Shown: piece after piece, positions 7,417 through 12,904 of the stretch
Numbering within the stretch: position 1 is the stretch's first letter
Layout: each line of letters opens with the position of its first letter
Assembly: GCA_050309585.1 (NCBI GenBank)
Contig: JBNRML010000017.1
Location: forward strand, 1 to 12,904
DNA from: Bovifimicola sp050309585
Lineage (GTDB): Bacteria; Bacillota; Clostridia; Lachnospirales; Lachnospiraceae
Length of the DNA: 12,904 nt
Direction of reading: 5' to 3'
The notes under the pieces: model-generated
Databases searched by the model: none
Seen by the model: the letters and a program-made list of their open reading frames with translations, nothing else
Told to the model about the DNA's origin: nothing
Translations under genes and position numbers: made by a program

Positions 7417-8826
7417 ATGAGTACTACATCAAACGTATCAGCAAGTAAAAGGATAGAAGCATTACTTGATGATAACAGCTTCGTTGAAATCGGTAGCCTT
7501 GTGAGAGCAAGAAATACAGATTTTAACCTTACAAAAAAAGAGACTCCTGCAGATGGTGTTATTACAGGACATGGATTAATCGATGGAGCTTTAGTGTATG
7601 TTTACAGTCAGGATGCCACAGTATTAGGTGGTTCTATTGGTGAAATGCACGCAAAGAAAATTTCAAAGATTTATGATATGGCAATGAAGATGGGTGCACC
7701 TGTAATCGGACTTATCGATTGTGCAGGTTTAAGACTTGAAGAGGCTACAGATGCACTTAATGCATTTGGAGAAATTTATATGAAACAGACACTTGCCTCT
7801 GGTGTTGTTCCACAGATTACAGCAATATTTGGAAATTGTGGTGGCGGTCTCGCGGTTCTTGCGGAAATGTCAGACTTTACATTTATGTCAGATAAGGGTC
7901 ATTTATTTGTAAGTGCACCAAATGCGCTTGATGGAAATTATGCTGCCAAATGTGACACATCTTCAGCTGAATTCCAGTCAACACAGACTGAAAATGTTGA
8001 TTTTGTAGGTGATGAAAATGAAGTAATCGCAAAGGTCAGAGAGCTTGTAAGCATTCTTCCAGCAAACAATGAAGTGGATGCGTGGGAGGATGAATGTGAA
8101 GATGATTTGAACAGATTATGTACAGGTATTGAAAACTGTGTGGACGATGTTCAGACATTAATTGAAATGGTAGCTGACAATGGTTCATTCATCGAAACAA
8201 AGAAAGACTTTGCAGCAGATGCCGTAATAGGATTCATTAAATTAAATGGAAATACAGTAGGTGTTGTGGCAAACAATACAGATATCATCTCTGTAAAGGG
8301 AGCTTATAAAATGGCAGATTTCATAAACTTCTGTGATGCCTTTAGTATTCCGGTTGTTTCATTCACAAATGTTACAGGTTTTGAGACAACAGTAAATGAA
8401 GAGAAAGAAATGGCTAAGGCAGCTTCAAAGCTTACATATGCTTTTGCAAACGCAACTGTACCAAAGGTAAATGTTGTTGTTAAAAATGCATTTGGAAGTG
8501 CGTATGTCATGATGAACAGCAAGGGAATCGGAGCTGATATAGTGTATGCATGGCCTACAGCAAAGATTGGTATGATGAATGCAGAGTCAGCAGCAAAGAT
8601 TGTATTTGCTGCGGAGATTTCAAAGGCAGCGGGTGCTCCTGAGGTAATTGATGAAAAGACAAAAGAGTATGATGCATTACAGTTAAGTGTTGAATCAGCA
8701 GGCGCAAGAGGATATGTTGATGATATTATTGCACCGGAAGATACAAGAAAATATCTTATTGGTGCAATTGAGATGTTATTTTCTAAGAGAGAGGATCGTC
8801 CGGATAAAAAACATGGTACGGTCTAA
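7417..8826 (+). CDS. biotin-dependent acyl-CoA carboxyltransferase subunit (MmdA/12S-like, divergent)
   Basis: A 469-residue crotonase-fold carboxyltransferase that would move a carboxyl group between a CoA ester and biotin in the cytoplasm. The N-terminal half has SKRIEALLDDNSFVEIG (10-26), VLGGSIGEMHAKKISKIYDMAMKMGAPVIGL and a first oxyanion-hole-like loop CGGG (141-144). The C-terminal half has VGVVANN (281-287), FCDAFSIPVVSF, and FGSAY (359-363) where relatives read YGGAY. The best-known family members (propionyl-CoA carboxylase beta, methylmalonyl-CoA decarboxylase alpha) have about 510-520 residues; this one lacks the first 25-30 and shows several altered motifs, for example DCAGLRLEEA for the usual DSGGARIQEG. 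The ATG has GGAGG (7403-7407) upstream. It is the first gene of a cluster with a biotin carrier and Na+ pump. The fold and role are clear; the substrate (methylmalonyl-, malonyl- or another acyl-CoA) is not. Confidence 0.85.
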   Translation: MSTTSNVSASKRIEALLDDNSFVEIGSLVRARNTDFNLTKKETPADGVITGHGLIDGALVYVYSQDATVLGGSIGEMHAKKISKIYDMAMKMGAPVIGLIDCAGLRLEEATDALNAFGEIYMKQTLASGVVPQITAIFGNCGGGLAVLAEMSDFTFMSDKGHLFVSAPNALDGNYAAKCDTSSAEFQSTQTENVDFVGDENEVIAKVRELVSILPANNEVDAWEDECEDDLNRLCTGIENCVDDVQTLIEMVADNGSFIETKKDFAADAVIGFIKLNGNTVGVVANNTDIISVKGAYKMADFINFCDAFSIPVVSFTNVTGFETTVNEEKEMAKAASKLTYAFANATVPKVNVVVKNAFGSAYVMMNSKGIGADIVYAWPTAKIGMMNAESAAKIVFAAEISKAAGAPEVIDEKTKEYDALQLSVESAGARGYVDDIIAPEDTRKYLIGAIEMLFSKREDRPDKKHGTV

Positions 8827-8841
8827 TACGAGGTGAAGGAC

Positions 8842-9678
8842 ATGAAAAAAATTAAAAGACTTTTGTTAATGTTATGTGTTCTTACTTGTGTATTTTCATT
8901 GACTGCATGTGGTGAGAAGAAAAATAATGAAAAGCCAACATTTGAATTTAATGAGGAAACTTATTTTGAACGCGCAAAGGAATACATTCAACCTTTGCTT
9001 GAAATGAAATCGGCTGATATAAAATACTATTCTTCAGAGGAATACAAGCAGAGTATGATTGACTACTACCAGGAAAATGGTGTTGGTTTTAATTATGAGG
9101 AATACGATTCATTTACAGAACAGCTTAACATGATTAAAGAAACAAAAAAAGAATGTGGAAATTTTGTTGATTTATATTATGACAAGAAGACAAAGGATGT
9201 ACAGTATAAAGTAAGTAAAGATTACAAGAAAGAAATTCTTACATATACTTTTAATGCAAAATACGAGAAGAGAGACGTAAAGGCATCCGTTGTATTTGTT
9301 TTTGAAAACGGCAGTGATGCTGAAATAAAGATAAATTTAGAGCCAAAGTATACATTAGGTGAAACCATGAAGAAGGCTCTTACTAATACTTTGATAGGTA
9401 TTAGCACAGTTATTCTTGTATTATTATTCTTAAGTATTCTTATTTCATTCTTTAAGTATATTAGCAAGTTCCAAAACTGGCTTGAAAATAGAAAGAATAA
9501 AAAGGATGGAATTGTTATTGATTCAACTGAAAATACATTAGATACAGTTGAAGAGGAAGAAGAGTTAGTTGATGACACTGAACTTGTGGCAGTTATCACA
9601 GCTGCTATTGCTGCATCAGAAACTGTAAGTGCAGAAGGTTTTGTGGTTCGTTCGATTAAACGTGCAAAGAGAAAATAA
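8842..9678 (+). CDS. OadG-like gamma subunit of a Na+-pumping decarboxylase, with lipoprotein N-terminus and extracytoplasmic domain
   Basis: A 278-residue protein with an unusual build for a gamma subunit. A lipoprotein signal ends in LTAC, with the predicted lipidated cysteine at 23. A lysine- and glutamate-rich extracytoplasmic domain of about 155 residues follows (24-180), then one membrane helix (about 183-206, GISTVILVLLFLSILISFF), then a cytoplasmic tail with an acidic stretch (VEEEEELVDD, 236-245). The C-terminal motif ELVAVITAAIAAS plus GFVVRSIKR is, in my recollection, the conserved end of Firmicute OadG/MmdD proteins, where the tail links the carboxyltransferase and the membrane pump. 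Classical OadG has only about 80-100 residues. An open frame begins at a GTG at 8833, but AGGTGA (8831-8836) is well placed for the ATG at 8842. The gene starts 15 bases after the carboxyltransferase stop, as expected in an operon. The extracytoplasmic domain has no recognised function. Confidence 0.8.
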   Translation: MKKIKRLLLMLCVLTCVFSLTACGEKKNNEKPTFEFNEETYFERAKEYIQPLLEMKSADIKYYSSEEYKQSMIDYYQENGVGFNYEEYDSFTEQLNMIKETKKECGNFVDLYYDKKTKDVQYKVSKDYKKEILTYTFNAKYEKRDVKASVVFVFENGSDAEIKINLEPKYTLGETMKKALTNTLIGISTVILVLLFLSILISFFKYISKFQNWLENRKNKKDGIVIDSTENTLDTVEEEEELVDDTELVAVITAAIAASETVSAEGFVVRSIKRAKRK

Positions 9679-9711
9679 AAATTTTGTTTATTCAGGAAAG
9701 GAAGAAAGAAA

Positions 9712-10080
9712 ATGAAAAATTATAGAATTACAGTAAATGGAAATGTATATGATGTAGAAGTTGAAGAATTAGGAGCAGGTGCAGTAAGTCAGGCACCAAA
9801 GGCAGCACCTAAAGCAGCACCAAAGGCAGCACCTAAAGCAGCACCAGCCGCATCAGGGGCAGAGGGCGCGGTAAAGGTTCCAGCACCAATGCCAGGTAAG
9901 ATTCTCTCTGTTAAGGTATCTGTTGGACAGGCTGTTAAGAGAGGCGATACTATTATGGTATTAGAAGCAATGAAAATGGAAAATGATATTACAGCACCTC
10001 AGGATGGAACAATTGCAAGCATAAATGTTTCAGAGGGTGCAAGTGTTGAAGCAGGAAGTGTTTTGGTATCAATGAACTAA
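9712..10080 (+). CDS. biotin carboxyl carrier protein of the decarboxylase (MmdC/gamma-type)
   Basis: A 122-residue stand-alone carrier whose biotin swings between the carboxyltransferase sites and the membrane pump. The short N-terminal part (MKNYRITVNGNVYDVEVEEL) is typical of these carriers. A flexible linker at about 28-50 is made of repeated PKAA units, and the biotinyl domain (about 53-122) follows, with the biotin attachment motif EAMKMEN, Lys88. PMPGKILSVKVSVGQAVKRGD before it and the final APQDGTIASINVSEGASVEAGSVLVSM complete the lipoyl/biotinyl fold. AGGAAAGGAAG upstream (about 9694-9704) serves as the ribosome binding site. Because the following 5S-type subunit has no biotin domain of its own, this carrier most likely serves both carboxyltransferases in the cluster. 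Identification is firm; the shared use is inferred. Confidence 0.95.
   Translation: MKNYRITVNGNVYDVEVEELGAGAVSQAPKAAPKAAPKAAPKAAPAASGAEGAVKVPAPMPGKILSVKVSVGQAVKRGDTIMVLEAMKMENDITAPQDGTIASINVSEGASVEAGSVLVSMN
9796..9843 (+). repeat. tandem 24-bp repeat encoding the Pro-Lys-Ala-Ala linker
   Basis: Two identical 24-base units (9796-9819 and 9820-9843) encode PKAAPKAA each. Inside a unit the two PKAA copies use alternating codons (CCA AAG, then CCT AAA), so the true repeat is 24 rather than 12 bases. The linker gives the biotin domain reach; such repeats can change length by slippage. Confidence 0.9.
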
Positions 10081-10116
10081 GAATTACATAATTTAATTTG
10101 AACAGGAGGCTTTACA

Positions 10117-11271
10117 ATGGGATACGTTGTAGATACAGTTGAAAATCTATTGCATCAGACAGCTTTCTTTAGTCTTACATGGGGAAATTATGTAATGATT
10201 TTAGTGGCATTAGTCTTTTTATATCTTGCAATAGCAAAAGAGTACGAACCATTATTACTTGTTCCAATTGCATTTGGTATGCTTTTGGTAAATATGTATC
10301 CGGACATTATGCTGGCAATTGAAGAGTCAGAAAATGGCGTGGGTGGTTTGTTACATTATTTTTATTTATTGGATGAATGGAGTATTTTACCATCGCTTAT
10401 TTTCTTGGGCGTTGGTGCGATGACAGATTTTGGTCCGCTTATCGCAAATCCAAAATGCTTCTTATTGGGGGCAGCAGCTCAGTTCGGTATTTATGTTGCC
10501 TATTTCCTTGCAATATTTATGGGATTCAGCAATAAAGCAGCAGCAGCCATTTCAATTATCGGTGGTGCAGATGGTCCTACATCAATCTTCCTTGCTGGTA
10601 AGCTTGGACAGACTGCACTTATGGGACCAATCGCAGTGGCAGCATATTCATATATGTCACTCGTGCCAATTATTCAGCCACCAATTATGAAACTCCTTAC
10701 AACAGAGAAGGAAAGAAAAATTAAAATGGAACAGTTAAGACCTGTCTCAAAGTTAGAGAAAATATTGTTCCCTATCATTATAACAATTGTTGTTGTACTT
10801 ATTTTACCAACAACAGCACCATTGGTAGGTATGCTTATGTTAGGTAACCTCTTCAGAGAATCAGGTGTAGTTAAACAGCTTACAGAAACAGCATCAAATG
10901 CACTTATGTACATTGTTGTTATCTTGCTTGGTACCAGTGTGGGTGCTACTACAAGTGCAGAGGCATTCCTTAATCTTGCTACAATTAAAATCGTTGTATT
11001 AGGACTTGTGGCTTTTGCCTTTGGTACGGCGGCAGGAGTACTTATTGGAAAGCTTATGTGTAAGGTTACAGGTGGAAAGATTAATCCTTTAATAGGTTCA
11101 GCAGGTGTATCTGCAGTTCCTATGGCAGCCCGTGTTTCGCAGAAGGTGGGCGCTGAGGAGGATCCGACAAATTTCCTGCTTATGCATGCTATGGGACCAA
11201 ACGTTGCAGGTGTAATCGGTACTGCAGTTGCTGCGGGTACATTTATGGCGATTTTTGGAATTGCAGCGTAG
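10117..11271 (+). CDS. sodium-ion-translocating decarboxylase beta subunit (OadB/MmdB/GcdB family)
   Basis: A 384-residue membrane protein with around nine or more hydrophobic segments that decarboxylates carboxybiotin and exports Na+. GAMTDFGPLIANP (100-112) and GGADGPTSIFLAGKL (149-163) are family signatures. From family knowledge, residues important in Klebsiella OadB (Asp203, Tyr229, Asn373, Gly377, Ser382, Arg389) appear conserved with an offset of about 50: Asp152, Tyr179, Asn323, Gly327, Ser332 and Arg339 in NPLIGSAGVSAVPMAARVS. This suggests an active pump. The ATG is preceded by AGGAGG (10104-10109). It is the fourth gene of the cluster and is shared by either or both carboxyltransferases. 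Length is typical of MmdB/GcdB; sequence alone does not tell which substrate drives it. Confidence 0.95.
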   Translation: MGYVVDTVENLLHQTAFFSLTWGNYVMILVALVFLYLAIAKEYEPLLLVPIAFGMLLVNMYPDIMLAIEESENGVGGLLHYFYLLDEWSILPSLIFLGVGAMTDFGPLIANPKCFLLGAAAQFGIYVAYFLAIFMGFSNKAAAAISIIGGADGPTSIFLAGKLGQTALMGPIAVAAYSYMSLVPIIQPPIMKLLTTEKERKIKMEQLRPVSKLEKILFPIIITIVVVLILPTTAPLVGMLMLGNLFRESGVVKQLTETASNALMYIVVILLGTSVGATTSAEAFLNLATIKIVVLGLVAFAFGTAAGVLIGKLMCKVTGGKINPLIGSAGVSAVPMAARVSQKVGAEEDPTNFLLMHAMGPNVAGVIGTAVAAGTFMAIFGIAA

Positions 11272-11276
11272 AATTA

Positions 11277-11306
11277 TTGATAAAAAACATGAAATTAACA
11301 TATAAT
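11277..11306 (+). promoter_or_regulatory. internal promoter before the 5S-type subunit gene
   Basis: TTGATA (11277-11282, 5 of 6 matches) and a perfect TATAAT (11301-11306) are 18 bases apart, in the 62-base gap before the last subunit gene. This is the best promoter match in the cluster. Transcription would start near 11313, leaving a very short leader of about 20 bases that still includes the ribosome binding site. Confidence 0.55.
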
Positions 11307-11318
11307 CATTAATATGTT
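11297..11318 (+). promoter_or_regulatory. inverted repeat over the -10 box of the internal promoter (operator-like)
   Basis: AACATAT (11297-11303) and ATATGTT (11312-11318) form a perfect 7-bp inverted repeat with an 8-base spacer. It covers part of the -10 box and the predicted start point, where a repressor could block transcription. The spacing of the half-site centres, 15 bases, is longer than one helical turn. Chance occurrence in AT-rich DNA is possible. Confidence 0.35.
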
Positions 11319-11333
11319 GGAATGGAGGATAAA

Positions 11334-12746
11334 ATGGCAGAACAGATAAAAAAGCCTATTAAGATAACAGAAACAGTGCTTCGAGATGCTCATCAGTCAT
11401 TAATTGCAACAAGAATGACAACTGAACAGATGTTACCAATTGTTGATAAAATGGATAAGGTTGGATATCATTCAGTAGAGTGTTGGGGTGGAGCTACATT
11501 TGATGCTTCATTAAGATTCTTAAAAGAAGATCCATGGGAAAGACTTCGTAAGTTAAGAGACGGATTCAAAAACACAAAATTACAGATGTTATTCAGAGGA
11601 CAGAACATTCTCGGATACAATCACTATGCAGATGATGTTGTTGAATACTTTGTTCAGAAATCAATCGCTAATGGTATTGATATTATTCGTATTTTTGACT
11701 GCTTTAATGACCTTGATAACTTAAAAACAGCTGTAAATGCTGCAAAGAAAGAAAAGGGTCATGCACAGATAGCATTGTCTTATACATTAGGAGATGCTTA
11801 TACACTTGATTACTGGAAAGATATTGCAAAGAGAATTGAGGATATGGGTGCAAACTCTATCTGTATTAAGGATATGGCAGGTCTTTTATTACCATATAAG
11901 GCAACAGAACTTGTTTCAGCTTTAAAAGAAGCGACAGAGCTTCCTATCCAGCTTCATACACACTACACTTCCGGTGTGGCTTCAATGACATATTTGAAGG
12001 CAGTTGAAGCAGGGGTTGACGTAATCGATACAGCTATGTCACCATTCTCAATGGGTACAAGCCAGCCGGCAACTGAAGTTATGGTTGAGACGTTTAAAGG
12101 TACAGAATATGATACTGGCTTTGACCAGAATCTTCTTGCCGAAATCGCTGATTACTTCAGACCAATTCAGGAGGATGCACTCAAGACAGGATTACTTAAT
12201 CCAAAGGTTATGGGTGTTAATATTAAAACATTATTATATCAGGTACCAGGTGGTATGTTGTCTAACCTTGTATCACAGCTTAAGGATGCTCATGCAGAAG
12301 ATAAGTATTATGAAGTATTGGAGGAGATTCCAAAGGTAAGAAAAGACTTCGGTGAACCACCTCTTGTAACACCTTCATCACAGATTGTTGGTACACAGGC
12401 TGTATTAAACGTTCTTCAGGGTGAGAGATACAAGATGGTAACTAAAGAATCAAAGAAGATTTTGAGTGGTGAATTTGGTAAGACAGTTAAACCATTTGAT
12501 AAAGCAGTTCAGAAAAAATGTATAGGGGATGCAAAACCTATCACATGCAGACCTGCAGATTTAATTGAACCACAGCTTGATAAATTCAGAAAAGAGGCAG
12601 CACAGTATATTCAGCAGGATGAAGACGTATTATCATACGCTTTATTCCCACAGGTTGCTACGGACTTCTTTAAATACAGAGAAGCACAGCAGACAAAGGT
12701 TGATCCTGAAACAGCTGACTCAAAAAACGGAACATATCCGGTATAG
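11334..12746 (+). CDS. oxaloacetate/pyruvate carboxyltransferase subunit (OadA/5S type) lacking a biotinyl domain
   Basis: A 470-residue TIM-barrel carboxyltransferase that would move a carboxyl group between oxaloacetate/pyruvate and biotin. TETVLRDAHQSLIATRM (12-28) holds the metal-binding Asp18; ICIKDMAGLLLP (177-188) carries Lys179, equivalent to the carbamylated lysine (Lys184 in the transcarboxylase 5S subunit); QLHTHYTSG (206-214) gives metal-binding His208 and His210. MLFRGQN (85-91) and FDCFND (121-126) are also family motifs. OadA of Klebsiella has about 595 residues because it ends in a biotin domain; this protein stops after the conserved-carboxylase domain, so it must use a separate carrier such as the one two genes upstream. 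A frame start at 11322 exists, but GGAGG (11324-11328) overlaps it and is ideally placed for the ATG at 11334. A promoter and an inverted repeat lie just upstream. Decarboxylase and transcarboxylase roles both remain possible. Confidence 0.93.
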   Translation: MAEQIKKPIKITETVLRDAHQSLIATRMTTEQMLPIVDKMDKVGYHSVECWGGATFDASLRFLKEDPWERLRKLRDGFKNTKLQMLFRGQNILGYNHYADDVVEYFVQKSIANGIDIIRIFDCFNDLDNLKTAVNAAKKEKGHAQIALSYTLGDAYTLDYWKDIAKRIEDMGANSICIKDMAGLLLPYKATELVSALKEATELPIQLHTHYTSGVASMTYLKAVEAGVDVIDTAMSPFSMGTSQPATEVMVETFKGTEYDTGFDQNLLAEIADYFRPIQEDALKTGLLNPKVMGVNIKTLLYQVPGGMLSNLVSQLKDAHAEDKYYEVLEEIPKVRKDFGEPPLVTPSSQIVGTQAVLNVLQGERYKMVTKESKKILSGEFGKTVKPFDKAVQKKCIGDAKPITCRPADLIEPQLDKFRKEAAQYIQQDEDVLSYALFPQVATDFFKYREAQQTKVDPETADSKNGTYPV

Positions 12747-12776
12747 GCTGAAAATAATATGAGTGATTAGAGAAGT

Positions 12777-12820
12777 TGTGACTTAGCGAAGCATCTGCAT
12801 CGTTAGGTCACAGTTTTTTT
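12777..12820 (+). terminator. strong intrinsic terminator at the end of the decarboxylase cluster
   Basis: TGTGACTTAGCGA (12777-12789) pairs with TCGTTAGGTCACA (12800-12812) in a 13-bp stem with two G-U pairs and a 10-base loop. Seven T residues follow at 12814-12820. It begins 30 bases after the last stop codon. Confidence 0.93.
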
Positions 12821-12849
12821 GTGAAATTACTTTGGAATAGGGATTTAGT

Positions 12850-12904
12850 ATGAAAAATAAAATAATAGTTTTTTTAAAACAGGAAATAGTGTTAATCATA
12901 GCAG
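12850..12904 (+). CDS. start of a further gene, probably a membrane transporter, truncated by the window edge
   Basis: An ATG at 12850 opens a frame that runs to the window end (18 codons, MKNKIIVFLKQEIVLIIA). AGGGA (12839-12843) lies six bases upstream as a ribosome binding site, and a terminator precedes it. Lysine-rich short N-terminus then a hydrophobic run suggests a membrane protein. The opening resembles that of SLC13/DASS-type anion transporters as I recall them, which would fit import of a dicarboxylate for the decarboxylase, but 18 residues are far too few to be sure. Confidence 0.5.
   Translation, partial: MKNKIIVFLKQEIVLIIA

Noticed and set aside
9222..9599. Antisense frame of 125 codons within the OadG-like gene
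   Set aside because: Its Ser/Thr-, Phe- and Asn-rich composition is what the complement of a Lys/Glu-rich, AT-biased gene produces, and there is no start signal or family resemblance.
9793..9846. Repeat considered as a CRISPR or mobile-element fragment
   Set aside because: The repeats are tandem without spacers, in frame, and encode the Ala-Pro-Lys linker normal for biotin carriers.
1..12904. Search for tRNA, rRNA, CRISPR arrays, insertion sequences or phage genes
   Set aside because: Gaps between genes are short (at most about 225 bases) and contain only promoters, hairpins and terminators; no transposase, integrase or RNA gene pattern was seen.

Overview
This window is AT-rich, with every gene on the + strand. 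The coding style, the purine-rich ribosome binding sites and the gene families (SpoVB-type flippase, DacF-type carboxypeptidase, sugar ABC transporter without its own ATPase, split sodium-pump decarboxylase) suggest an anaerobic Firmicute, most likely of the family Lachnospiraceae (Roseburia/Agathobacter/Butyrivibrio-like). That placement is an inference from protein resemblance, not from a search.

Layout. (1) 1-3093: the 3' part of a maltodextrin-type ABC transporter operon, with a truncated solute-binding protein, then malF-like and malG-like permeases. A 10-bp hairpin lies between the binding-protein and permease genes, and a strong intrinsic terminator closes the unit (3118-3153). No ATPase gene is present here. 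(2) 3177-7193: a cell-envelope and housekeeping stretch that starts at a good sigma-A-like promoter. It holds a SpoVB/MurJ-like flippase, tryptophanyl-tRNA synthetase and a secreted D-Ala-D-Ala carboxypeptidase, and ends at a terminator (7218-7252). (3) 7284-12820: a five-gene biotin-dependent, sodium-translocating decarboxylase cluster. In order it encodes an acyl-CoA-type carboxyltransferase, a lipoprotein-anchored OadG-like gamma subunit, a stand-alone biotin carrier, the OadB/MmdB membrane pump, and a pyruvate/oxaloacetate-type (5S/OadA) carboxyltransferase without a biotin domain. It has a promoter, a 5' leader with mutually exclusive hairpins, a second promoter just before the last gene, and a strong terminator. 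(4) 12850-end: the first 18 codons of another gene, probably a membrane transporter.

How the genes may work together. The cluster in region 3 encodes two different carboxyltransferases and a single biotin carrier and Na+ pump. It could decarboxylate two kinds of substrate (a 3-oxo acid such as oxaloacetate, and an acyl-CoA such as malonyl- or methylmalonyl-CoA) through one pump. It could also shuttle a carboxyl group between a CoA ester and pyruvate, as the soluble transcarboxylase of propionibacteria does. This two-headed layout, the divergent active-site motifs of the first subunit, and the internal promoter with an overlapping inverted repeat before the last subunit are the most interesting observations. 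I found no CRISPR array, tRNA, rRNA, insertion sequence or phage gene.
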